In this document: in pieces, positions 54,417 to 61,077 of the stretch
Position numbering within the stretch: the stretch's first letter is position 1
How the letters are laid out: each line of letters begins with the position of its first letter
Origin: Methylocystis echinoides
GTDB taxonomy: Bacteria; Pseudomonadota; Alphaproteobacteria; Rhizobiales; Beijerinckiaceae
Reading direction: 5' to 3'
NCBI RefSeq assembly: GCF_027923385.1
Contig: NZ_BSEC01000001.1
Location: forward strand, 3,322,001-3,386,000
Length of the DNA: 64,000 nt
Made by a program: the position numbers and the translations under genes
The notes under the pieces: model-generated
What the model was told of the DNA's origin: nothing
The model's input: only the letters and a program-made list of their open reading frames with translations
Databases searched by the model: none

Positions 54417-55489
54417 GGCTCGCCCCTTCGGGCAGAACCGGCACCATGCTTCGCCTGCGCGCGCGTCAAAGAAAAAGAGTTAGATTCTCTGTTAGATAAG
54501 TTAGCGGTCGGATTCCGCTTTTCAGGCCAAAGCGTTAGCTGCGGTTCGTGCGCCTGATGTGCCGATAGTGTTGCGCCTGATGTGCCGATACCCCGTGCGC
54601 CTGATGTGCCGATGGCATTAACAGGGTTATCAACAGTGCCTGTTGATAAGTTTTCGGGGCGGATGCGCAGCAGCTCGCGGCCGTTTTCCCGCTCGATCTG
54701 GAGCAGGTAGCCGGGGAGCTGCTGGCGGGCCGCGATCCGGCGCAGGTCGAGCGCAAAGTCGGACGGCCGCGCGAGGCTGCCGGATTTCTGGTGAAGATGC
54801 GCGACCTCGAAAATCCAGCCGTGGCGCTGGTGGCCGGCGTGCTTTCGGGCGACGCGGTAAAGCCACCGCTCGATGCCGCCAGTCAGCCGGAAATAGGCCG
54901 GGTCGATGGTCAGGACCAGTGAGCGGTCGATGACGCTGTTGTAGAACCATTCGGGCAGGACGAACTCCATGCCCTCGACGCGGCCGGCGCGCGTCGTCAT
55001 TTCCTCCCACTCGTTGATCCATGAGAATTGCCGGCGACGCCAATGCGGGCCGTTGCGGATCGTGGTTGCGATGACAGTGGATTGCAGCCGCGCCAGCGCA
55101 GCTTTCAGAAGCCGGTATTGGTGATTGCCGGTCGGGCGTCCTATTGCCCGCAACAGGTGGTAGGGCGTGAACCGGACGAAGCGCGACGTGGCGAGTCCGT
55201 TGTTCTCGGCCGCGACGATCTGCGAGGCTGCCCATATCAGCACATCGGCGTCCCAAATGGTCGCCATGCCGTGTTCGGGCATCCCGAACACCTGCACCTC
55301 TATGTCGGCGGCCTTGTAGAGAATTGGCTTGGTGCGCGGGGTCTTCGCCAGCGAGAAAAACGGCCGTTCCATCAAGTCGCGCTGGTCGCGCGGCGGCGCG
55401 TCGCCCGTTGCGACCACGAACGGGTCTAGGCGGCTGCGCTCGCTATTCTCGGTCGGCGGCGCGGGGGCGTGATCGTCCTCGCGCAGCAT
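54413..55489 (-). CDS. RepA-like replication initiator protein
   Basis: A 358-aa protein of the plasmid 'replication initiator protein A' family: LMERPFFSLAKTPRTKPILY and WDADVLIWAASQIVAAENNG near the N-terminus, then a second winged-helix-like region. The C-terminal GTSGA/SAHQAH stretch (about residues 294-312) is a translation of iterons lying in the gene. It may initiate autonomous replication of the excised circle. The start directly follows the AlpA-like stop codon. Confidence 0.88.
   Translation of the reverse strand: MLREDDHAPAPPTENSERSRLDPFVVATGDAPPRDQRDLMERPFFSLAKTPRTKPILYKAADIEVQVFGMPEHGMATIWDADVLIWAASQIVAAENNGLATSRFVRFTPYHLLRAIGRPTGNHQYRLLKAALARLQSTVIATTIRNGPHWRRRQFSWINEWEEMTTRAGRVEGMEFVLPEWFYNSVIDRSLVLTIDPAYFRLTGGIERWLYRVARKHAGHQRHGWIFEVAHLHQKSGSLARPSDFALDLRRIAARQQLPGYLLQIERENGRELLRIRPENLSTGTVDNPVNAIGTSGARGIGTSGATLSAHQAHEPQLTLWPEKRNPTANLSNRESNSFSLTRAQAKHGAGSARRGEP
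54549..54613 (-). repeat. Three iteron-like direct repeats inside repA
   Basis: TGCGCCTGATGTGCCGAT occurs at 54549-54566, 54572-54589 and 54596-54613, all identical. Starts are 23 and 24 bp apart, about two helical turns, and not a multiple of three. So they are kept as DNA sites, not as a protein repeat. An AT-richer GTTATCAACA patch (54624-54633), similar to a DnaA-box core (TTATCAACA), lies next to them. This suits a replication origin. Confidence 0.7.
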
Positions 55490-55759
55490 CTAGCACTCAC
55501 CCCGTTCTTCAGGGGTGAGCGGACGCGCCGGAAAGACCGTGCCGGCAGTCTTGTCGCGGGTGGATTTGCGCTCGCCGACCGCGCTCCAGTCTTCCAGATC
55601 GCGGACGGTGTAGAGGACGCGACCGCCAACTTTGCGATAGGTCGGCCCGGTGCCATAGGTGCGATGCTTCTCAAGGGTTCGGATGGATATGCCGAGGAAG
55701 CGCGCTGCTTCCTTGGTGCGCAACAGGCGCGGCGGCAGGCCCGCAAGCGGGTTGGGCAT
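55490..55759 (-). CDS. AlpA-like HTH protein, candidate excisionase (RdfS-like)
   Basis: An 89-aa protein. Residues 10-60 are a MerR/AlpA winged HTH (LLRTKEAARFLGISIRTLEK, YRKVGGRVLYTVRDLEDW). GGAGGTG is well placed before the ATG. AlpA-like genes at the head of the repA/traF operon include the recombination directionality factor RdfS of ICEMlSymR7A. A role in excision and activation is inferred from this. Its promoter region holds copy 2 of the 65-bp repeat. Confidence 0.75.
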   Translation of the reverse strand: MPNPLAGLPPRLLRTKEAARFLGISIRTLEKHRTYGTGPTYRKVGGRVLYTVRDLEDWSAVGERKSTRDKTAGTVFPARPLTPEERGEC

Positions 55760-55782
55760 GGTTCACCTCCAGTCGGGAATGG

Positions 55783-55801
55783 GCTGCCGATGGGCGGCAG
55801 C
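55783..55801 (-). promoter_or_regulatory. Inverted repeat in the leader of the AlpA-like operon
   Basis: GCTGCCG-ATGGG-CGGCAGC, a perfect 7-bp hairpin, lies 24-42 bp before the start codon. It is in the same place as the unrelated hairpin of the recombinase operon. Confidence 0.5.
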
Positions 55802-55812
55802 GGACTGTGGCG

Positions 55813-55877
55813 AACCATGGCGAGGGATCGGCGGCGCGTAGCGTGCCGCATTTGCGCCTATGCGCTGGCGGCACCCC
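55813..55877 (-). repeat. 65-bp repeat, copy 2 (shared promoter/operator of the AlpA-repA operon)
   Basis: Matches copy 1 (32731-32795) at 58 of 65 bases, with 40 identical bases including the GTGCCGC/GCGGCAC dyad at 55843-55874. It ends 53 bp before the AlpA-like gene's start codon. Confidence 0.75.
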
Positions 55878-56219
55878 CCGCTCGGGGCGGCGCGCGTCCA
55901 ATATGATGAGGGATTTCAGCGGCTCACTGCCTGCCGCGTGGAAAAGCCAAAGACATTCGCACGGGGTTCGGCTAAGAATGTCAGCGGAGCAGACGCGCTG
56001 CTCTGGGGCGTCGAAACCCCTCTGTTACCGTTTGGTGCCGGCCGTTACGGCACCGCACTCCTTGACCTATGGTCGGGGAGCCTGTGGCGTATACAACAGG
56101 CTTTCCGAGCTAAAGGCCATGGGGCCGTGTAACAGCGGTTTCGAACTCCCCGATCACCAAGAGTCAGAGAGAATCGTTTGCGGGGGCGCACCGCAGACAA
56201 GCTCTCTCGGATACGGGGA
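55878..56219. other. Intergenic region before the QseM-like gene, with a dyad
   Basis: No convincing gene. A perfect inverted repeat lies at 56034-56054: GGTGCCG, 7-bp spacer GCCGTTA, CGGCACC. It shares the GTGCCG half-site with the 65-bp repeats. In ICEMlSymR7A the qseM promoter is controlled by the HTH protein QseC, but no qseC-like gene is seen here. The ribosome site before 56220 is weak (GGGGA directly before ATG). Confidence 0.45.
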
Positions 56220-56513
56220 ATGACTATGCGGGTGCCTGTCGAACTCGATCCCGATGTGGATGATGAAGCGCCGACCGGCGATGCCATAACCGCTTATGAC
56301 GAAAGGCACTACGTCACCTATCTGCGCCTTCTCGATGCGAAGGCCGAAGACGCGGACTGGAAGGAAGTTGCGCGGATCGTGCTGCACCGCGATCCGGTGA
56401 CCGAGGAATTTCGGGCGCGCCGATGTTGGCAAAGCCATCTCCAACGCGCGCAATGGCTTTCGCGCGAGGGCTATCGGAAGATTCTGGAACAGGCGGTGGC
56501 GAATAAGACGTGA
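56220..56513 (+). CDS. DUF2285 protein, QseM-like antiactivator candidate
   Basis: A 97-aa protein starting MTMRVPVELDPDVDDEAPTG. The second half is a DUF2285 HTH variant: DWKEVARIVLHRDPVTEEFR and HLQRAQWLSREGYRKIL. Size and domain match QseM of ICEMlSymR7A, which binds and blocks the activators TraR and FseA. It faces away from the AlpA-like operon. Function here is inferred from the family and context. Confidence 0.7.
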   Translation: MTMRVPVELDPDVDDEAPTGDAITAYDERHYVTYLRLLDAKAEDADWKEVARIVLHRDPVTEEFRARRCWQSHLQRAQWLSREGYRKILEQAVANKT

Positions 56514-56593
56514 GTCGATAATAGAATTAGCATCAGATCGGCTACGTTGAAGGGCATTGCCAAACTAGTCCTCGTTCCAAGAAAGAAAAATAG

Positions 56594-57388
56594 ATGTTTG
56601 ATACTGGGAAATCCGTAACCGTGGGCGATGCTGCCTTGTTTGTGTCGGAGGCTGGCAAGGCGGACGGAGATTCGATCATTCTGCTTCATGGGGGTTTGGG
56701 GAGTCGGAACGATTTCCTGCCACTGGCGAGGCATCTTGAGGCCGACTTCCGGCTTGTCGCCATTGACAGCCGAGGACATGGGCGCTCGGATTTGGGGAAC
56801 GTCCCCCTGACCTACCATCAGCTTGAAAGAGACGCAGCCATAGTTCTGGCCGAGCTTGGGCTGTCAGATGCCGGAATCATCGGCCATAGCGACGGGGGCA
56901 TCGTTGCTCTACGCCTTGCTGCATCAGGAGTTGTTCGGCCTCGCTTCGTCGTTGCGGTTGGCGCGCATTGGCAGATGCCGGCCGACGATCCCACCCGCGA
57001 AATCTATCAGGGAATTACTGCAAGCGAGTGGTGCGGTATGTTCTCGGAGCAAGTCCAGAACTACGAGGTCGAGAATCCCGCGCCCGATTTTGCAAGACTG
57101 TTTGATGCCACCAAGGCCATGTGGCTCGGGAATGATGATAAAGCATATCCGGGCGCGTCTGTGCGGTCGATTACCAGCCCGCTTCTCGTTGTTCACGGGG
57201 ATGAGGATTTTTTGGTTTCGCGCCGTCAGGCTTTCGATCTGGCCGAGCAGGTGCAAGGCGCGCGCCTGCTGAATCTGCCTTGCGCCTCGCATACAGTGCT
57301 GGAAGACAGACCGGAGGAAGTTCTTCCTGCGTTCAAGGCGTTTATCGCTAGCTTTAGCTTGTCGCAGTCCGAACAGGGGAAGGAATAA
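56594..57388 (+). CDS. Alpha/beta hydrolase (cargo between qseM- and fseA-like genes)
   Basis: A 264-aa protein. The nucleophile elbow is GHSDGG, the acid lies in VHGDEDF and the His in CASHTVL; ILLHGGLGSRNDF is the oxyanion loop. Substrate unknown. GC content is lower than in neighbouring genes. It lies 80 bp after the QseM-like gene, in the same direction, so both may share a transcript. Convergent with the DUF2285 gene. Confidence 0.85.
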   Translation: MFDTGKSVTVGDAALFVSEAGKADGDSIILLHGGLGSRNDFLPLARHLEADFRLVAIDSRGHGRSDLGNVPLTYHQLERDAAIVLAELGLSDAGIIGHSDGGIVALRLAASGVVRPRFVVAVGAHWQMPADDPTREIYQGITASEWCGMFSEQVQNYEVENPAPDFARLFDATKAMWLGNDDKAYPGASVRSITSPLLVVHGDEDFLVSRRQAFDLAEQVQGARLLNLPCASHTVLEDRPEEVLPAFKAFIASFSLSQSEQGKE

Positions 57389-57412
57389 CGCGCAGTGGCC
57401 TATCTCTAAACC

Positions 57413-58042
57413 TCAGTCCTTGCCGGGCTTGATCGGGTAGTGAAGCAGCAGGCGATAGCCGCCCCGCATCATCTTGATACCGTGCGCGACCAGGCGGCGG
57501 GCCTTGTTCTTGCGCGGGTCGTTCTCGAAATCCTCCTTCGTGCCTCGAAAGCCGAGCAGGACTTCGGCGATAGTGCGATAGCTCTCGCCATGCAGCCGGG
57601 CGTCGAGCGCGCGCAGCGACAGGATATGCCATTGCCGGAGCTGGGCGGGGACCGCGCGGAAATCGGGACCGGGCGCACGGCCGCTGAGGGACCGCCAGAA
57701 ACGGCGGACAGCATGAGCGCGAAGCTCCAGAAAAGCATCCATCGGCAGCGTGACAGCATAAAAGGCGGCGGCGTCCGGCACCGCCTCCGGCAGCCAGAAT
57801 TGATGCACGACGCCATCCACCTGCCAGATGCCGTGCCAGCCATCGGCGGCGCGGCGCAGGTCGAGGCCGTCGAGATGCGCAAGCGTCAATGCCGGTTCGG
57901 TGTCGCTGTCCTTGTGATCGACCGGCGACAACATCACGGCTTGCGGCTGAAGGCTTGGCGTCCAGATCGGGGATTGCTGGTCATGCGGCGCGTCGGGATC
58001 GCACGGGAAATCGCAACCCCCAGCGATATGCGAACGCTTCAA
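57413..58042 (-). CDS. DUF2285 protein, second half of an FseA-like activator
   Basis: The open frame overlaps the end of the DUF6499 gene by 62 bp in the +1 frame. It ends with a DUF2285 HTH variant: YRTIAEVLLGFRGTKEDFEN and ARRLVAHGIKMMRGGYRLLL. The nominal TTG at 58042 is only the first possible start in the frame and has no ribosome site. Fusion with the upstream gene by +1 slippage would give a 260-aa protein. This is the msi172/msi171 layout of ICEMlSymR7A, whose product FseA activates excision genes. Confidence 0.75.
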   Translation of the reverse strand: MKRSHIAGGCDFPCDPDAPHDQQSPIWTPSLQPQAVMLSPVDHKDSDTEPALTLAHLDGLDLRRAADGWHGIWQVDGVVHQFWLPEAVPDAAAFYAVTLPMDAFLELRAHAVRRFWRSLSGRAPGPDFRAVPAQLRQWHILSLRALDARLHGESYRTIAEVLLGFRGTKEDFENDPRKNKARRLVAHGIKMMRGGYRLLLHYPIKPGKD

Positions 58043-58196
58043 GGTCGCGGCCGGTCGGTTGTCCGGTCAGTGCGATGGTCTGAAACTCCTGACGATATTC
58101 GTCGTTGCGCCGTAGGTATTCCCAAGCGAAACCGGCGGCCGGAATATGCTTCGCGTGTCTGTATGCCGCCGGGAAACGCCAGTCGATGCTAAGCAT
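57981..58196 (-). CDS. DUF6499 protein, first half of an FseA-like activator
   Basis: A 71-aa protein starting MLSIDWRFPAAYRHAKHIPA. AGAGGTG lies 5 bp before the ATG. FAWEYLRRNDEYRQEF is the DUF6499 core. The zero-frame ends SRRAA at 57981. A +1 shift at the codons CGA TTT CCC (CCC at 58005-58007, skipped G at 58004) would join LRFP to CDPDAPHDQQ, a natural continuation in this family. Confidence 0.75.
   Translation of the reverse strand: MLSIDWRFPAAYRHAKHIPAAGFAWEYLRRNDEYRQEFQTIALTGQPTGRDLEAFAYRWGLRFPVRSRRAA
58002..58013 (-). promoter_or_regulatory. Candidate +1 ribosomal frameshift site (fseA-like)
   Basis: The minus strand reads CGA TTT CCC GTG in the DUF6499 frame. Skipping the G after CCC gives TGC GAT CCC GAC in the DUF2285 frame. 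Proline CCC followed by G is a plausible slip site for +1 movement. The exact codon is inferred from protein alignment by eye; other sites within the 62-bp overlap are possible. Confidence 0.5.
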
Positions 58197-58395
58197 GGCG
58201 TCACCTCTCGAAATCGGGGCGCACGAAACCACGCCCGGACTAGAGAGATTCAAGTATTGTTTGAAGTATTAGAAGCCGATCAAGGCAGATACCTCGACCA
58301 GATAACCCGATCATTATTGGTTATTTTCTTCTTAACACTGTTGATGAGAGTCCGCCTGTCGGCCGCCGGTGCTTACGGACAGGCGACCCATGTTT
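58197..58395. other. AT-rich promoter region of the fseA-like genes, with a hairpin at the ardA end
   Basis: Between 58254 and 58350 the DNA is much richer in A+T than its surroundings. It holds TTCAA-GTATTGT-TTGAA and a direct repeat of AAGTATT. At 58353-58385 CGCCTGTC and GACAGGCG form an inverted repeat just after the ardA stop; without a T-run it is only a candidate terminator. Confidence 0.4.
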
Positions 58396-58923
58396 TCATC
58401 TGCTAGAAAACACATGCACCGCTTCGTGCGCGGTCTCGATGGTGAAAAGGTCGCCGCCCATCTCGGCGTCGCGCGCCATGGCATCCCAATCGATATAGTG
58501 GCGCAGCGCCTCAGTGATCGTGACGCTTTCAGTGGTCAGCTCCTCCATATAGTCGGCGAGGCTGGCGAACTGACCATGATAGCAGTCCTGCAAGGTGGAT
58601 TCGGCTTGGTCCATGTCGCCGCCGAACTGCTCCAGCAGACCCGCGCCGAGTTCGCCATGCTCTGCGATGAAAGCCGCCATCCGCGCCACGGTGTCGATAC
58701 CGGCATACTCATGGAGACTGACGCCCTCGAAGCCCTCATAATCATGGATGGCGTATTCCTCCGCATCCTCGATGGGGGAGCGCGCGAGCATCGCCGCAAT
58801 CTCGTCCCTGATCTCGTCCGCGTCCTGATCCGCGTCGATCCACGCCCCATGCAGATAGCCGCTATTGTAGGCGGCAAGGCAAGCAACATAGATGCGGGGA
58901 TTGCTGTCGGCTGCGCTGGTCAT
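58396..58923 (-). CDS. ardA: Antirestriction protein ArdA
   Basis: A 175-aa strongly acidic protein. It opens NPRIYVACLAAYNSGYLHGA, as ArdA does, and has IHDYEGFEGVSLHEYAGIDT and LEQFGGDMDQAESTLQDCYH. ArdA mimics B-form DNA and blocks type I restriction enzymes when the ICE enters a new host. It is the leftward gene before a 430-bp gap. Confidence 0.95.
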   Translation of the reverse strand: MTSAADSNPRIYVACLAAYNSGYLHGAWIDADQDADEIRDEIAAMLARSPIEDAEEYAIHDYEGFEGVSLHEYAGIDTVARMAAFIAEHGELGAGLLEQFGGDMDQAESTLQDCYHGQFASLADYMEELTTESVTITEALRHYIDWDAMARDAEMGGDLFTIETAHEAVHVFSSR

Positions 58924-59350
58924 GTCTCTGTTCCTTCGGGTTTGGGGTTCAGAGCAGCGAAGCGCCGCTCCTGAACCCTTGCCCGTCGGCGAGACCGGGG
59001 TAGTAAGGTGCCAGACAACTCTTTGGCACCGTGGAATAAATGGAGGGGACCCGCTTGCGGGGAGCGGGCCGTTTATGCCGCGAAAGGCCGGAGAGTTTTC
59101 TTGCGCCGCGCGAGGGCAGCGCCCTTAGAAATCTCTTTCCTAACGATCAGATGAGACGCGGCGGCAGCCGCGCCGGCCCGGAGGCGAACGCGCTTCTACA
59201 TTGCGCTGTAGAGAGCCGAAGGGCCGCTAGTGACAATGCCCCGGCGCTTTTGCGCCGGGACCGTAGAAACACATGGCGCAAACGTATCGACCGGAAACCC
59301 ATTGTAATACCATCGATTTCCGGTCGTTTCTCGGCCCCCGATTTATAGGG
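58924..59350. promoter_or_regulatory. Regulatory gap upstream of ardA with a GGTGCCA dyad
   Basis: No gene is convincing. A perfect inverted repeat GGTGCCA-N10-TGGCACC lies at 59007-59030, 84 bp before the ardA start, sharing the GGTGCC half-site with dyads before other ICE regulatory genes. A hairpin-forming CCCGCTTGCGGGGAGCGGG stretch follows at about 59049-59067. A CGACCGGAAA / TTTCCGGTCG inverted repeat lies at about 59289-59323. Confidence 0.45.
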
Positions 59351-59554
59351 CTATGGAGTAAACGTAGTTGTCATCATCGCCCGGTGCGGCGCGCCAAAAT
59401 TCTCAAAATCGACGCAATTTAATAACGCCAAACACCGCCGATTGCCGCACAAAGGATGCCCGAAAATGGCCTGCGATGAGGAAGTGTGGAAACGGTGGCA
59501 ATCGGCGGTGAGAACGTTCGAATTGCTTGCGGTTTGATGATGCGCTCCAGAATT

Positions 59555-59745
59555 CGCGTGGTCCACATTTGATCGATCGGTGCTCTCGATAATCTGATCC
59601 TGTATTCCGCGCTTATGGTGAATGCGGACTTCCTCCAAGCTCACGTCCGCAATCATGCTGTTGGTGCAGACGAAGCGCAGCAATCCGACTTCCACGCATA
59701 CAGGGTAACGGTTCTCGACCAGATCGCCGATGCGCTGGATGTCTA
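59555..59745 (-). pseudogene. Gene fragment, possibly of a DUF932-type protein
   Basis: A short protein-like piece reads LDIQRIGDLVENRYPVCVEV then GLLRFVCTNSMIADVSLEEV and RIHHKRG. The pattern recalls the centre of DUF932 plasmid/ICE proteins (FRLVCSNG). No start is present; the 5' side runs into a LysR remnant and the 3' side into noise. Identification is tentative. Confidence 0.3.
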
Positions 59746-60340
59746 GCCCGGTGAGGTCGTCCCAGGCACGCCATCGTCCCCGGCAAGTGCGTGATCGGCG
59801 AGCAAAACTGCAAGGAGCGGCTCGTGCCAGATGCAGCGCGAATGGCAATCGGATAGATCGGGAGTGCAGGCGACGAAGGCAATGTCGAGCTGACCGTTGC
59901 GAAGTCGGGAAGTCAGGGGCGCGTCATGCCTTCGCTGATTTCGAGCGCGACGTTGGGATGCTCCTTGCGGAAGCGCGTGAGCATGTCGGCAAGGAAGCTG
60001 CCGAAGGTGAGCGCATAGACGCCGGCAGGATACGGCCGTGGTCGCCCTGCGCGAAGGCCCCGGCGGTTTTGACGGCATGCTTGAGTTGGTCGATACTGGC
60101 GGCGACGCCTTGGACAAAATGCCGCCCCGCTTCGGTCAGCCCGGCGCTGCGGGCATGGCGCTCGAAGAAGAGAATGCCGAGGTCTTCTTACAGCGTCTTG
60201 ATGCGTTCGCTGACGCTGGACGGGCTAACGCCGAGGAAGTTCGCGGCATGGCAGAAGTTCAGATACTCGGCGAGGGCGAGTGTCTGGATAAGTGAGATCA
60301 TTGGGATGCGGGCTGCGAGCCGCGATAGCGAGCGCCAGGT
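59743..60340 (-). pseudogene. Decayed LysR-family regulator gene
   Basis: Translation gives ISLIQTLALAEYLNFCHAAN, then FLGVSPSSVSERIKTL followed by an in-frame TAA (60187-60189), then EDLGILFFERHARSAGLTEA. Further on the frame shifts at least once before QLDIAFVACTPDLSDCHSRC. It aligns throughout with the intact LysR at 45947-46945 (SLIQTLAVAEYLNFRHAANA; DVVFIAGTPELPDCHTRP). The C-terminal third is missing, cut at the DUF932-like fragment. A paralogue or related insertion that has lost function. Confidence 0.8.
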
Positions 60341-60438
60341 TTCGGAGAGTTTCTGGAGCGCCGCATCGTCGTCTCAACCGGATGGCGCAATCGGCGACAA
60401 GCGCCACATACGTGGGCTCTGTCTTGATTCGTACCTTC

Positions 60439-61077
60439 TCATCGGGCGAGCGCCGCCACGCGGTCAAGCGCCGTGGCAAAGCCCTGCAGCGAGATGGCAA
60501 AGGGTGCGGCCGCGCCGCCATCGGCGGTCGCCTTGATCTTGAGCGCTGCGCCGGCCCGCAATGCCACAAGCGTCGCCGCGTCGAAGGCGACATTGACGAG
60601 GCACCCGGCGGGAAGGCAGGTGCGGAAACGGACCGGCTGCATTGCAGGCTTCTCGTCGATCTGGAATGTCACGCCCGAGTCCAGCGCGAGCCCAAACGGG
60701 AGGATGAGCGTGCCGGTGACGGCGTTACCGCTCGGCGCGCTCAGCTCAATGGCGAGGACGCGCTGGCCGTTTTGCTGGGTCTGGATCTGCGACATGGCGC
60801 ATTGCTTCGTGGTACCCTGCAGAGCGCAGGCGACGCGCCAGTCCCTATAGGTCTCATTAAGGGAGGACGCGCCGCCGGGCAGCGCCGAGCCACCCCCGGT
60901 CTGGGCCTGCGCAAACTCGAAGCGCTGGGGCGCCGGATCGCTCACCCGGCTTGTGGTCGAAATCTCCTGCGTCGGGTTGGAGATCGCGACGCCCGGAGCG
61001 ATGTAGAGTGCCGCGCCCGCCCCGAGCACCAGCGTTGTCACGGTGGAGAGACCGAAAATCTGCTTCTTGCTCATCAC
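60439..61077 (-). CDS. Invasion-associated locus B (IalB) family protein
   Basis: A 212-aa protein with an N-terminal helix that may be a signal anchor or signal peptide (LSTVTTLVLGAGAALYIAPG). The IalB core follows: YRDWRVACALQGTTKQCAMS and FRTCLPAGCLVNVAFDA, with four conserved Cys. The family is periplasmic and of uncertain role, named after a Bartonella invasion factor. Last gene of a four-gene leftward group; 4-bp overlap with the SapC gene. Confidence 0.85.
   Translation of the reverse strand: MMSKKQIFGLSTVTTLVLGAGAALYIAPGVAISNPTQEISTTSRVSDPAPQRFEFAQAQTGGGSALPGGASSLNETYRDWRVACALQGTTKQCAMSQIQTQQNGQRVLAIELSAPSGNAVTGTLILPFGLALDSGVTFQIDEKPAMQPVRFRTCLPAGCLVNVAFDAATLVALRAGAALKIKATADGGAAAPFAISLQGFATALDRVAALAR

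Noticed and set aside
32731..55877. The 65-bp repeats as attachment sites of a nested mobile element.
   Set aside because: Core trb, relaxase and rep genes lie between them, both sit at equal distance before operon starts, and the recombinase lies outside the interval. A shared promoter explains them better, though recombination between them could excise the interval.
55860..56132. A 90-codon rightward frame before the QseM-like gene.
   Set aside because: It begins inside the 65-bp repeat, has no ribosome site and no family resemblance; the dyad at 56034-56054 lies within it. Kept only as intergenic DNA.
56145..56160. Possible right attachment site: GGTTTCGAACTCCCC resembles the tRNA T-arm.
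   Set aside because: The match to the tRNA-Glu 3' end is broken by several differences and no acceptor-stem copy follows; core ICE genes continue to its right.
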